Assembly: GCF_000372725.1 (NCBI RefSeq)
Contig: NW_005198966.1
Span: 1,355,338 to 1,419,337, forward strand
Reading direction: 5' to 3'
Length of the DNA: 64,000 bases
Origin: Emiliania huxleyi CCMP1516
Lineage: Eukaryota; Haptophyta; Isochrysidales; Noelaerhabdaceae
Below are positions 29,383-40,169 of the stretch, in pieces (within the stretch, counting starts at the first letter, position 1; each line of letters begins with the position of its first letter). The position numbers and the translations under genes were made by a program. The notes under the pieces were generated by a model that saw only the letters and a list, made by a program, of their open reading frames with translations, was not told the origin of the DNA and ran no database searches.

Positions 29383-31570
29383 GACGACCCTCTCCTCCCC
29401 CCCCTTCTTCCGGGCCTTCGTCTCGGGGCCCTCGATCCGGACCCTTTCTTCCGGGCTCGCGCCCCCGCCCCCGCCAGCCCCACGCGCGGTGGCATCAGGG
29501 CGCGCGCTACCCGTCACAGGCTTCACGGAGGCCTCCTTCGGCCAGAAGCCAGTCGGCGGGTGCCGCGCCTTGCGGGCGTGAGCGTCTCCCCCCTCTGCGC
29601 CCTTCTACGCGAGGGGAGGAGGTGAGCAGAGCGCTCGCGCCCTGCCCGCTGCCCGCGTGCCGCCTCGCCTCCCAAGTGCGGTGCGCTTCCCGGTGGGCTG
29701 ACCCACCTCCGTTGCTTTTGCAGCCTGGCACGCGCCAGCCAGAGCGTGGAGCCCGCCGGCTGGCTTCTGCCTCGCCAAACGGGACGACGCCGCGCCACCC
29801 GCCCGCCCGCCGCCAACCAGCAGCTTTGGGACGCCTCGAAGCCAGGGCACGGTGGCCTCCCGGCCAGCGCGCCGCGCCGCGGTAGAGTGCTTGCCTTTTG
29901 CCAGTCTTGCGCAGCGGCTATAGCCTTATAACCCCTAAACGGCTACCGAAACGGGGGGTGCCCGGAAGGGCGATATCACGGCGGCCTAAATGTGCCTCCG
30001 TGCGCTCGCCACATACCCCCTGCTGCCCGAGGGCCGTGTTAGCACTTTATTGGATACATACAGAGGCGGTGGGAAGCCACCACATTCCCTTCAAATTTTC
30101 CGCCACAGAGCTCCGGAGCGCGCTCTGCACGAGCTCCTGGGACGCGGTTTCGTCTTTCGATCCCAGACGGTCGTCGCACGTCGGCGCCCCAGTGAGGTCC
30201 GCCGTCATAGCTGTAGCACGCTACTAGACACACTGCCTCCAAGTTGAGCGGTGGAAAATTGTGACCACCCCGAAGCCACGCACCGAAGCGCCGGCGTCCC
30301 TCTGGCATTCTGCCACCGACAGCAACACGCCTTTGATCACCGGCTGCTTGCGCTCCGCATACTCTCCAGAAGCTGTTGGTTGTGTGGCTGGTTCTACTTC
30401 TATCAGCCTTCTTCTTGCACAATGTTGCCGTTGAGCTACGAGGCTGCAACCCGTCGTCATTTGAGTTTGCTGCCAGCCACACACAGCGCGTTCCTGCACG
30501 ACGAATGTGGTTGGACAGGTGTGAACAACACCTCGTGGGGGCGGCACCGCAGGCGTCCATTGAGGGGTCCAGGTGATAGCCCTGGGCGGGCAATCCATGC
30601 GCCTAGTTGGACTTCAGATCGCCCGATCGCGTCCCGGTGAACTGACGTCGGATTTGTGACGCCGCCGCACCGCGCCGCGGCCGGGGGCCCTCCGGAGGCT
30701 GAGGATGGCCGTGGCGGACCGAGACGAGCTCTGGGAGGTAAAGTGTCAGTGTATATATTGTAGAGGCTGACCATGTGCACAATATCTCTCACTCTAGCTA
30801 AGCCTGGGGAGGCTATTCTGGGCGTCCACACGGCTTGCACCGGTGACCCTCGCGACAAAGCGAGCGCGTCCGGCAGAGCGACTGAAGAATCGAAGACAGA
30901 GTCACAAATCCCGCTTGTTGTGCATGTTTTGAGGTCGGACAGTGCTGATGTCTTCTCCACGCAGCAGCCGACGCCACCAGGCCTCGGTAGCTGAGCAGCA
31001 GGAGCCTCCTCGCTGCTGGCAGAGTTGCGCCTCTGTTTGCCGCCGCTAAGAGATCGCTGTTGCGGGAATCCAGGGAATCTAAAGGAATCTAGAATCTGTG
31101 GGTCCGAGATTCGATCTGGGACCTGAGCCGCTCGGGACCAGCTGCACATGATCCGGGGCCACTGCCATGTCGCAGACGACTGCTGGCTCGGCCGTCGCTC
31201 CGACCAGCCGTCCTGCCAAGGAATAAAATAACATGAGTTCCTTTACATATGTAAAGGAACGCCGTTTAGGGGTTAAGGGCATGAGATTTCTTTTAACAAA
31301 ATAAATAAAACGGCTACCTCAGGTACAGGGTTGCACCCCAAAAAATTTTTGCGCTGGCGTCTGCCGCGCGCGCGCCCGCGCCCCGCCCCTTTTGCGCAGC
31401 AACACCTTAAACTTCATGGCCCTCCAAATTCGGGTCGGAGCGTAGCGGAGTGGGACCCGAGTTTGAAAAAGGCGACGGACGCTTGCGTCCTAGCCTCCAA
31501 CAACGCCTCCCCGGCGCAGAGGGGCCCCCGGAGGGATGCTCAACCGCCCCACGCCACGCCGCTTGCGGCG
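29383..31570. other. Intergenic region with dispersed repeat edges
   Basis: I see no convincing gene. AACCCCTAAACGGC at about 29931 recurs inverted near 31261, so the stretch between may belong to one inverted-repeat element. A perfect 24-base palindrome centred on ACATATGT lies at 31230-31255. Longer frames here have mixed codon use and no motifs. Confidence 0.45.
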
Positions 31571-31572
31571 GT

Positions 31573-31700
31573 CCTAAAAAAAGAAAGAAAGAAAACAGAC
31601 AACCCAAGGGAGGGATGGGAGGACGGCACGCCGCCACCACACAGGGATTTTAAGGAGAGGTGTGTGGTGCGCTATCCGTCGCCCACCCTAGGGAGTCTGC
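31573..31700 (-). mobile_element. Short retroposon, family A
   Basis: Minus-strand copy with AAAGAAAGAAAGAAAACAGA tail and GGGAGGGATGGGAGGACGGC body. It ends about 110 bases upstream of the start of the gene at 31813. Confidence 0.7.
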
Positions 31701-31812
31701 CTCTTCCTATGCGGCGGTCCTATTCCCAGCTCGCGCGGCCGCGTCTTATTTTTTCTTCCGTAATCAAGCCGGGGAATCGAGGGAAGCTTCTCTGGGTTTG
31801 GCTGGGAAGGCC

Positions 31813-32613
31813 ATGCTTAGCCTCGGCCCCCTCGCGAGCCCGGCGCTGGTCGCGGGCCCGACCGCGAGCGGCGCGAGCCCGGCGACGGTCGCGGGCCCGA
31901 CGGCGGCCGCGCCTCGCGCGCTGCGGCGCGCGTCGCCGGTGATGCAGATGGCCTTCAACGATCTGTACGACCCCTACTACAACCCGTACCAGCCGATTGC
32001 GACCGACACGCTGGGCACCTACCGCGACCCATACTACCCGGGGCCATTCTACGGCCCGCCTGGCGCGTACGGCTGGGGAGGCTACTACGGTGGCTACGGG
32101 CCCTGGGTCGGCTACGGCATTGGGCCCTGGAACGGCGACGGCTACCGAGGCGTCCCTCGCACGCGGGCAGAGGCGCGGATGGAGGCACGCGCTTACGGGA
32201 AGGCCGCGCAGCTTGCGTACGCGCCCGGGGCGCAAGAGTACGGCGCGAGCCCGGCGCAGCAGGCGGAGATGGCCAAGCAGCGGGCCGAGGCGGCGCAGGC
32301 GCAGGCGAGCCAGGCGCAGGCAGAGGCGGAGGCGGCGGTCGAGGCGGCGCGGGTGGAGGAGGAGCAGGCAAAGGTGCGCGAGGAGGAGGCGGCGCGGTTG
32401 CAGCAGGCGGCCGCGGAGGCGAGGGAACGCGCCGAGGCCTCCGCGCGCATGGCGGCCGAGGATGCCTCCAAGGCGTTCGAGGCGGAGACGGCCGCCGCGA
32501 CGATGCCGGGGACGATGCCGGGGCAGTACTACGGGAACGCCGCCTACGGGAACACCGCCTACGGGAACGCCGCCGCCCCCTACGGCGGCGCCGCCGCCGC
32601 CGGCTGTGGATAG
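31813..32613 (+). CDS. Gly/Tyr-rich protein with long Ala/Glu/Gln coiled coil
   Basis: 266 codons from ATG 31813. A hydrophobic/Ala N-terminus with the look of a targeting peptide (LASPALVAGPTASGASPA) ends near LRRASPVMQM, a plausible cleavage site. A Tyr/Gly/Pro-rich part follows (DPYYNPYQP, GWGGYYGGYGPWVGYGIG), then about 90 residues of heptad-like Ala/Glu/Gln sequence (AEAAVEAARVEEEQAKVREE), then repeats of GNAAYGNTAYGNAA. The combination suggests a structural or scaffold protein, possibly plastid-imported. I do not recognise a family. Fully open, single exon. Confidence 0.7.
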   Translation: MLSLGPLASPALVAGPTASGASPATVAGPTAAAPRALRRASPVMQMAFNDLYDPYYNPYQPIATDTLGTYRDPYYPGPFYGPPGAYGWGGYYGGYGPWVGYGIGPWNGDGYRGVPRTRAEARMEARAYGKAAQLAYAPGAQEYGASPAQQAEMAKQRAEAAQAQASQAQAEAEAAVEAARVEEEQAKVREEEAARLQQAAAEARERAEASARMAAEDASKAFEAETAAATMPGTMPGQYYGNAAYGNTAYGNAAAPYGGAAAAGCG

Positions 32614-33165
32614 ACGAGCTGAATCGGCACGGTTCACGCGCCGTGGTGTGAACAGGCGCTCCCCCCGCTAGCAACCGCGCGCAGGGCGGCCGCCGCGACC
32701 GGCCGCGCTACCTCGAGGACTCGGTCGGGCAGGGAGGGCAGAGCCTCGGGGACTCCAACATGCAGCTCTGAGGGCGGTCGTGCCGCCGCTGCTTGAGGGC
32801 TGGCCGCGCCGCCGCCCATTCCATTCTCTTCGACCCGTCCGATGTGTCGTCGATTTGCTCTACGACCGGTCCGGTTTGGTCGGCGTCGAGGCACTCGCGA
32901 GGAAGGGGTCGGGGCCGACGCGAGGGGAGACGCGGCCAGCGCGCGGGGGCTGAGGGCACGACCCGGCAGCGTTCCTCGGAGGCTGACGGGTTGTGTCCGA
33001 GAGCGGATCGGGTCTCTGACTGAAGGACCGCGTCGCGCGCAGGACTTTTCGCGTTTCATTTCACGCTGTGTGTGCTCTCTTTTAGCTACGTGTTAATGTA
33101 CCTATGTGCGTGTTGACTTGTTGTCGTCATGGTGTCAAAAAGTTTAGGACGAATAAGGTGCGCCG
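32614..33165. other. Intergenic, nothing recognised
   Basis: No supported gene between the coiled-coil protein and the hypothetical gene at 33166. Confidence 0.45.
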
Positions 33166-33771
33166 ATGCGCGGGCGAGCGAGATCGCATGGGCCGGCATG
33201 GCGCCGGGGTGGCGCTCTGGCTACACTGCGTCGTACTGGCAGCTCGCTCTGGCGCACATGGGGCAAGGTGGTCGAGATAGTTGAGGGCAGTTATGACGAC
33301 GATGACAAGTGGGTCCCCGGACTCGGCGACGACGCGAGGCTCTGGGGCTGTGGCGGTGGCGCTGATCGCTTCTTCGCTCAGTGCTCGATGGCGCCGGGCG
33401 CCAACGGCTTCATCAACCCGGATCACATGCGCCCACTGACTGGTTCGGAGAAGCCTTCAACGTGGACTTCGCTTGGCATTCGCATGACCCCTGAGTGGGA
33501 ATCGATGATCCTGCGTAACCCACGAGGCTACTGCACTTCGGTCAACCTCGCGTCATCTGCCAACGGCACGGGCACGTACCGCGCCGAGCTGTGGCGTGGC
33601 GGCCAGCTCGTGCACACCTTCATGATCGGCATCTTTCCCCACCCGGGCTCGCAGTCGTGGGGCGATGTCGAGGATCGCGAGCAGCAGCACGCCAAGTTCC
33701 TGCGCGACCTTGCCTTTCGTACGCCGTCGCAGACGCACGTGATCCGCATCAACGCCGACGATTTCGACTGA
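33166..33771 (+). CDS. Hypothetical protein, possibly 3' exon
   Basis: An open frame of 201 codons ending in TGA at 33771. From about residue 35 on it has globular composition: LWGCGGGADRFFAQCSMAP, GIRMTPEWESMILRNPRGYC, AELWRGGQLVHTFMIGIFPH and AFRTPSQTHVIRINADDFD. The first 30 residues are Arg-rich and may not be coding. A different frame at 33187 offers a signal-peptide-like MGRHGAGVALWLHCVVLAAR that could join through an unseen intron. Family not recognised. Confidence 0.5.
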   Translation: MRGRARSHGPAWRRGGALATLRRTGSSLWRTWGKVVEIVEGSYDDDDKWVPGLGDDARLWGCGGGADRFFAQCSMAPGANGFINPDHMRPLTGSEKPSTWTSLGIRMTPEWESMILRNPRGYCTSVNLASSANGTGTYRAELWRGGQLVHTFMIGIFPHPGSQSWGDVEDREQQHAKFLRDLAFRTPSQTHVIRINADDFD

Positions 33772-34159
33772 GCTGACCCTCGGCTGTGATCGAGCTGTGC
33801 CTGCCAACAGCAAGGCGCCAAGGGACGACGTGTCGCCTTGCTGGGTACTTGGCTGGGCGCACGCTTCACGAGCCGTCTGTTGGGAGAGGGAACACTGGAG
33901 AGGAGAGGGAGGCCGGCACACGTCACGATAGCACACGTGACACGCGCTCTTTTTTTTCTTGGACACAAACACATGCGACAATCCGATCGCGACACTGAGA
34001 TATAGGTCGGCTAACTATTGGCTGACTATCAAATATGTTGTGCCGCATCCGCACATGCCCGATGCCCGTCGGCGAGCGAGCACTTGCGACTTGGAGTGCG
34101 AGAGAGGCTCCAGGCTGAGACCTGAGTCCTGAGAGAGAGCGGGGGTCCACGACTAAAAT

Positions 34160-35233
34160 TCACACCGCCGCTCCTCGAAGCCGGCCCGCCCTCCCCTTGC
34201 CGAGGCCTTTGGGCGGCTCGCCGATGTAGGCCTGGCACGCGCCGCGCAGCCCGAGGCAGTTCCCCCAGCTGGAATTTGCGCCCGCCTGCACCCGCACGTA
34301 CCCTCCCTCGCCAAAGCCCGGCCCCCAGCTGTTCTTGAGCTTCCAGAAGGGCAGCCACGGCTCGACGGAAGTGTCGACGCCGAAGCCGACCAGCAGGACG
34401 GCGTGGTCCACGCGGGTGTGGTTGCAGCCCGCGCCGGAGATGACGCCGCCTCGGTACCCCTGCAAGGAGGCGTCGATGGAGACCGAGAGCGGGCCGTGCT
34501 GCAGCCACGCGAGCATCTGCGCCTCGTCGGCGTGCACGAGGCAGCTGGCGCCGCTGATGTGGGCCGCGCTCAGTGCCGGGTCGGCGGCCGTCGCGTTGCA
34601 GGGCGAGCGGCAGCCTCGGATGGTCGGGTCGGAGTGGTTGGCCAGCGGGTAGACGGCGCTCGGCGCGAGGCCTATAGCAGGGCGTGCAGCAGATAGTCGG
34701 GAGTGGAACAAAGCAGCATGATTGCTCTCCGGTTTTTTCGGCGCAAGGCCCTTGTGCACGCTCGAGACCCAGCCCATGCCATACGGGCCGGTGTACGACG
34801 CGCAATCGATCATCTCTTGCTCGGAGAGCTTCACTAGCCCGTGGCCGCGCAGGAACCACTGCGCCTCGATGTCGGCCGTCGCTGAGAACTGGGCGCACGT
34901 GCCACACCGGCCCTGCGAGATGGGCGGGTTCACGGCGCCGCGGCTCACCCAATCAATCGGCCCCGCCTCTCGAATGGAAGCCTCGTCGAACGGCAGCCGC
35001 CGCTCGGTGCCCGCCGTGTCGATCGGCCCGCCGCGCAGGCCGGAGAGCTCGCTAGCCGTCCAGTCGGCGGTCCAGTCCAGCTCAAAGCGTGCGTGTGGAT
35101 TCGCTTGGCTGGATGTTTCGACGGCGAGCTTCGCGCGCTCCCAAATCCCCAGCCGTGAGGCCTCCTCCGCAACGGTCGCGTAGGAGCGGCCGTGCGCGAG
35201 CTTCCAGTCGGCGAAGGTGGGCGGCGTTGTCAT
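34160..35233 (-). CDS. Papain-family (C1A) cysteine protease with I29 propeptide
   Basis: Exons 35233-34750 and 34671-34160, joined over a 78-base GC-AG intron that is itself open in frame, so both spliced (331 residues) and unspliced forms read through. The propeptide shows the I29 pattern (FADWKLAHGRSYATVAEEAS). The mature part starts near PIDWVSRGAVNPP; the catalytic Cys is in SQGRCGTCAQFS (Ala where most papains have Trp), the His in RVDHAVLLVGFG and the Asn in WKLKNSWGPGFGEGGY. No signal peptide is seen at this start, so an upstream exon may be missing. The intron is bounded by a 13-base direct repeat (GGCCTYGCGCCGA). Expected role: lysosomal or secreted proteolysis. Confidence 0.85.
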   Translation of the reverse strand: MTTPPTFADWKLAHGRSYATVAEEASRLGIWERAKLAVETSSQANPHARFELDWTADWTASELSGLRGGPIDTAGTERRLPFDEASIREAGPIDWVSRGAVNPPISQGRCGTCAQFSATADIEAQWFLRGHGLVKLSEQEMIDCASYTGPYGMGWVSSVHKGLAPKKPESNHAALFHSRLSAARPAIGLAPSAVYPLANHSDPTIRGCRSPCNATAADPALSAAHISGASCLVHADEAQMLAWLQHGPLSVSIDASLQGYRGGVISGAGCNHTRVDHAVLLVGFGVDTSVEPWLPFWKLKNSWGPGFGEGGYVRVQAGANSSWGNCLGLRGACQAYIGEPPKGLGKGRAGRLRGAAV

Positions 35234-35305
35234 GGAGCGAGCGAGCGAGAGCAGCGGCTACACAACAGATTTTTTTTGCATGCCTTCGATGTGATCTGTG
35301 ATCTG

Positions 35306-36222
35306 CTGAGGGAGGGTGTAGAGATGTAGAGTGTAGAGCGCTGTAGAGCTGTAGAGCTGGAGAGCGCTGTAGAGCTGTAGAGCTCTACATCCGCCGCGTG
35401 ACGAGGCGCGTGCGTTGTAGAGCGATGTAGAGGCGCAACAAAACAAAACTTGCTAAAAATCTCTCTCTTTCTCTAGAGGCGCTCTACAACGTGAAATCTC
35501 TACAGCAAACTCTACATGATAAGCGGAGGCACGGTCGCTCTCCGACATTAGGCGCGTTGCACTTGTGCCAGTGCTGCCCTGGCCTTCTGTCTGCCCGCCC
35601 AATGGGTGGCAGGTGCCTCTGCTGCTATGGCATGCCTCACGGCTGCGACTGGCCGGCGCCTCGGCGCGTCAGCTCGGCTCGGCGTAGCGATAGTGGCCAG
35701 CGCAACTCGCCTGGACTCAACGCTCAGCCAGGAGCTTCCGCACGCGCTGGCGCGAGGCATGGCGCATGCAGCGCGTCTGAATGCTCGCCTCTCGCCTCGC
35801 GCAAATGCGACCGTCCTCGCAGCCGACAGTCCACCGCCTGCTAAAGAAGCACTGCGACGAATGCGGCACCGGCGACGCATGGCAGGCTGGTCATGACGCA
35901 GTTATAGGGTGTTGTGTGCCGTCAGAGGGACTCTCTGTGTGTCAGTGATAGTCAGGGCCGTCCATCAGAGCTCCAGTAAGCTCGGAGACACCCCATTAGT
36001 GCGACTCGACCTCTTTGAGTCACTGCCTTCCCGGCGGTTTGGCTGTAGAGCCTCTACAACAAACTCTACAGCAAAATCGCGCTCTACATCGCTCTACAAC
36101 GCAGGCGCCTCGTCACGCGGCGGATGTAGAGCTCTACAGCTCTACAGCGCTCCAGAGCGCTCTACATCTCTACAGCTCTACAGCAGCGCTCTACACTCTA
36201 CATCCTCTACACCCTCCCTCAG
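35306..36222. mobile_element. 917-bp non-autonomous DNA transposon with 8-bp target duplication
   Basis: Arms of about 200 bp made of TAGAG/CTCTA-rich sequence are inverted repeats of each other, beginning CTGAGGGAGGGTGTAGAG. GTGATCTG flanks the element directly at 35298-35305 and 36223-36230. An 8-bp duplication suits hAT or P-type elements. The interior (about 35520-36040) has no transposase. It lies about 70 bases upstream of the start of the protease gene at 35233. Confidence 0.8.
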
Positions 36223-38393
36223 GTGATCTGTAAGGGTCCGCCCGCAGGCGCATTTTGTATACCGAGGCGGTGCCCGGTGCCGAACCTGTCGGACCTTAAG
36301 ACTCACAGCATTGTAGATCCCTGGGCGAGGGTGATGGCGCGTCCCCGTCGGGTCAGGGCTGAGGGCGGGGGAGACCAACCCGATCTCTCCGGCGTCCCGG
36401 GAGCGTGATTGACACCTCCCCCTGCGCCAACAGCCCCATAGAGGTAGGCCGCTCGTCTAGCCAATCAGCCTTAAGCGAGCGGCCTGGCCGTTGGAATGGC
36501 CGAGTTTGGTGGACTTGCGTCCTCGCATCGATCGTGGTTACAAGTAAGTAGCGTTATGAACAGAACACCCACCATGAACCACGTTCATCGGGAAGGGGGA
36601 GGTCTGTGACCTGCCTATTCGCCCGGCATGCGAGGGCATGCCCTTGGGGGGTCGACGGGCCCCCGGGGGCGACGGGGGTGCTCTCCGGCCGCGGCGGCCG
36701 AAAACGGGGGTCTCCAGTACGGTCCAGTAATGAAGTGATGCACTTGATGCAAGGGTGCCATTGTGCTCTACTACAAAAGTTGTGTGAGATGCCCAAGTCT
36801 CAGACACTGAATCCTAAGCGGAGCTGAGTTCTGACGGTGTGAACACGAGCAACCGGAGTGACGACCGGGACCGGGCCGCACGCCGGGAGTGCCCCGACTA
36901 GCAGTGGCGGGCGCGGACGAGCGAATGAGAGGTCGTTATCTGTGGAAGATGTGTTATTAGAGACTAGGATTGCCTATCTCTCACTGAAAGGGACCTCTCA
37001 TTCGCTCGTCCGCACCCGTCACCGCTCACGGAGTGCTCCGCGTGCCGCACCGGCCGCCGCCGGCCGCCGGCCGCTCACGGTAACGGAACAGTCTTACTAC
37101 TCCGCAACGTTGAGCTCGATCGTACTGAATAGTGCTCCTGAAAGCCCTCTCTCTGGGCTCTGCAACACAGTAGCAGCTCACGACTAGCAGCTGCTGTGGC
37201 TGTATTTGTAGCCATTTTTAGGCTTCTCAACTGGTCCCAAACTAGTAGCAACACCTCATGAAAATCAGTCAAAAGCCCCAAAAGATCGGCGCCTGCGGCG
37301 GGCTTCCTGGGGCTGCGCCCCAGACCCCCTTGACTGGGAGGACCCCCCCAAGAGCACCCCCGTCGCCCCCGGGGCCCGTCGATCCCCCAGGGGGCATGCG
37401 CGGCCTTTCGGAGCCCCCTTCCTCTGTCGGCTTAGTACGGTTGGTCAGCGCGTCTCCGTCTGAAATCATCTCTAGGCTTCCGTGGCGGGCCCTCCTTCCG
37501 CTGGCGCTCCCGCTTTCTCTTCGCTTTCGTCATCTGCTCCTCGGACCCTAGCTCGGACCTCGCCCTCGTGATGCTGTTGGTTCGCCCCCTGCCCCTCTCC
37601 CTGACTCATCGAATCGCTACGTTCATTCTCAAAATCGCCCCCGCTTCCTCGGCGGCTGGGACGCCTCGTCCTCTGGCTGTTCCTCGTCTACGTCCATCAC
37701 TGTAAACTCGTCGTCTGTCTGCAGTGGCTGCCGCGCTTCGTTTGGATGCTTGGATGGCCCGTTTCGGGTGGTTGCTCGCTCGGTCCTGCTCCTGGCTCTG
37801 TTGTGCGGTCGGGCATGTCATGAAACACATGCGGCGGACACACGCATATGGCTAGTTCCATTTCACTCTGACACGCTAATCTTGAAAACGTCCAACGGAG
37901 CTCCGTGTTGCTCCCAGCGCCCTCCCCCGCGCTTCCTGCGGCCCTAGCCGATGGTACTAGCATGGGAGGTCATCTGGCTACCGCGAGAGCGACCCAACTC
38001 GTCGACATCGTCCGATGATGGTGCCTCAAAGTCAGCCTTCGGAGGCTATCGTGGGGTCGAGCCGGCAGTAGCCGTGACATGTGGTTCCACCACCCCTCGT
38101 AGTCTTTGCCTCTGACCGCCACCGTTCCCAGGCTGCCTAATGGGATGGAAAGGAAGGCTCGGCGAGCGTATAGAAGCGTGCTCGACCTCGTCGTGGCAAC
38201 CTGCACGGCATCGCTGGCAGGCGCGATGAGCGTCGTGCCACCTGACCCGAGACGGGTCGCAGGCGTCGTACCGAGCGCGTCGAGACCGTGTCCTGATGTG
38301 ATCTGCACGGGTGAGTCACGTCGGCGTCAAAGGAGCGACGTGCGACCTGTCAGAGCTTGATCTCCGATCTCAGCGGCGGCGAGTCGTCTCCGG
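36223..38393. other. Intergenic region with inverted repeats
   Basis: No confident gene. A roughly 55-bp GC-rich sequence (GGCGACGGGGGTGCTCTCC side) at 36628-36690 recurs inverted at 37345-37405. Inside it GCGGACGAGCGAATGAGAGG (36913) pairs with its complement at 36990-37012. On the minus strand near 37700 a short acidic frame (DDEFTVMDVDEEQPEDEAS) ends in a basic PRKRGRF tail; no start or partner exon was found. Confidence 0.45.
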
Positions 38394-38546
38394 CGCGCGA
38401 CAAAGGTACATCCCCAGGACGCGCAGAGGCAGCTGCGACCCAGCGGAGTGGACGGTAACGCACCGCGCCACCTGCTGTGCGTTACCGTCCACTCGGCGGG
38501 GTCGCAGCTGCCTCTGGAAGGCACCGAGATGTACCTTTTTCGCGCA
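38394..38546. repeat. 153-bp near-perfect hairpin
   Basis: Left arm 38394-38462 (GCGCGACAAAGGTACATCCC ...) and right arm ending 38546 (... GATGTACCTTTTTCGCGC) are complementary over about 67 bp with few mismatches, enclosing a loop of about 15 bases (CGCGCCACCTGCTGT). It could be a minimal foldback element or a small-RNA precursor. No target duplication was identified. Confidence 0.7.
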
Positions 38547-38663
38547 ATGGTCAAAATCAAGGTTTTGTAACGCGGGCTGTGCCACAGTGAAATGGAACTA
38601 GCCTATGGCATATCGCTCTCGGGCCCACAAAAAGAAAACTTTCAAAAAAAGAATCACAAACTC

Positions 38664-39650
38664 TCATCTAGTGGACAGCCAATCGGCTTGAATGGGCTCC
38701 AGCGTGGTGGGCGCTCGGCCGGAGGCCGCATGGCTGCACGTAGCTGGCGGTCGGCTCGGGTACAGCGAGTAAGTCAGCGTTGCGCCGAGTCCCGCACCCT
38801 CGAGGTGCGCCAGTTGCCGCCAGATGGTGGCGATGTGCTTTCTCGCGCCGCGCGCGCTCTTCTTGAGCGACAGGTAGGTCGACGACGCCTCCCACAGCCG
38901 AGCGCGCGATAGGCTGACGACGTGGTCGAGGCACTGCGGGCGGTGGTTGCACGATGGGACGCAGGGGGAGAAAGCGGACATGCGGAGGAGGTGGCCGCCC
39001 ACGTCGCGTGGCGCGATGAAGAGATAATCCTGGTCGACGGCGACCAGCCCGGGGCGAAGCAGGCTGTCAAGGGAGGGCGAGCACTCCCACCTCAGGTCTG
39101 GCCGGCTCTGGAGGATGTACTCGTACCGCCTGGCCGTGCGGCGCTCCTCGGCTTCGATGCCTTTCATGCAGCCCGCCCACCTCACGATCAGCGCGGCACG
39201 CGGCACATTCTCGTAGGCGACCGAGCACGGGACGGCGGACGATGTCTTTGCCGACTTGTTTGTGCGGACGCGCAGGTGTGTGGGCAGCAGCTCCCGGTCG
39301 GGTTGCAGCAACCACGAGCGCAGCCTGCCGCTGCCGTTGAGGAGGGTCCGCAGCCTCGCCACGCGAGACGTCTCGACAGGAAACCACCCGTCGCAGTCTC
39401 GCGAGCCCGCTGGTGCGAGCGCGGGTGCATGCATCTGCCCTGGGCGCGGCATGACGGCGTGAAGCAGCCCGCCGCGAGGAGCGCGCCAGACGAACTCGGC
39501 GCGCGTGCCATTGATCGTCATGCAGCGGGAGTATTCGGCCGAGGCGTGGACAAAGATGTCTGGCTGCAAGACGTCAAGCACCACCGCCTTGAAGTGAGCG
39601 GCGACCTGATCGTCGTGCAGGAGGGCACGCATCTGCCCGGCCAAGCACAT
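38664..39650 (-). CDS. Glycosyltransferase-like protein (LAGQMRAL / RPDLRW type)
   Basis: About 328 codons from the ATG at 39650 (an in-frame ATG at 39668 adds six residues). The start MCLAGQMRALL resembles the opening of eukaryotic and bacterial glycosyltransferase-like proteins (ALCFAGQLR-type) near a first Rossmann strand. Later motifs are DIFVHASAEYSRC, a central RRYEYILQSRPDLRWECSP typical of that group, and a VAVDQDYLFIAPRDVGGHLL block. No transmembrane anchor is seen, so an upstream exon could be missing. The donor sugar and acceptor are unknown. A short fragment of a similar start lies at 50636. Confidence 0.6.
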   Translation of the reverse strand: MCLAGQMRALLHDDQVAAHFKAVVLDVLQPDIFVHASAEYSRCMTINGTRAEFVWRAPRGGLLHAVMPRPGQMHAPALAPAGSRDCDGWFPVETSRVARLRTLLNGSGRLRSWLLQPDRELLPTHLRVRTNKSAKTSSAVPCSVAYENVPRAALIVRWAGCMKGIEAEERRTARRYEYILQSRPDLRWECSPSLDSLLRPGLVAVDQDYLFIAPRDVGGHLLRMSAFSPCVPSCNHRPQCLDHVVSLSRARLWEASSTYLSLKKSARGARKHIATIWRQLAHLEGAGLGATLTYSLYPSRPPATCSHAASGRAPTTLEPIQADWLSTR

Positions 39651-39749
39651 CGCGGAGCGCGGCGGCATGTGGTGCCCGGTGCGAGGTGGAGAATGAATGA
39701 GGAACGCGCGAGCGCTGGAAGTAAGAAAAAGCGCACCCGCGGGAGAGAT

Positions 39750-39950
39750 CCCCTGTGCCCTGTGCCCAGCCCTCTCCGCGCCGCGATGCGCGCCCCCCCC
39801 TCCCCTTTTGCAAAATGCAGTTCACTACGCGCTACGGGTACTATGTTCGTAAGAGCTACATAACTGAAAATCCTGGGGGACGTGTCTGTCCCGCTCGACC
39901 AGCCCTAGCGCCTAGGAATAGCTTGGCATGTCCGTTTTATTTATTTGTAG
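39750..39950 (+). mobile_element. Short retroposon, family B, ATTT tail
   Basis: Begins near GAGAGATCCCCTGTGCCCTG and ends CATGTCCGTTTTATTTATTT. It matches 41385-41537 with an extra internal segment. Confidence 0.65.
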
Positions 39951-40169
39951 TTGCCCAAGTGCTCCTCAGGCTAATGTGTAATGACCGCACTCCAAAGTGC
40001 CTCAAGTGGCAAGTGCGGGCTGCGGCGGCGGGCGGGACCACACCACTGCGCACACTGCTAGGCACACTGGCGCTGGCACGGACACGTGTGCACCACGGAG
40101 CTTCTCAAAAAACGACAACAAGTTGGGCACGCCTCCCTGCCTCCCTAGAGCTATGAGCTCTCTCTAGAG

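Noticed and set aside
33289-33312. DDDDK peptide as a processing site
   Set aside because: A short acidic run followed by Lys is expected by chance in this codon usage; nothing else supports processing.
35306-36222. CRISPR-like array from regularly spaced TAGAG words
   Set aside because: The repeats are degenerate, have no constant spacer length, form inverted arms, and the host is eukaryotic.
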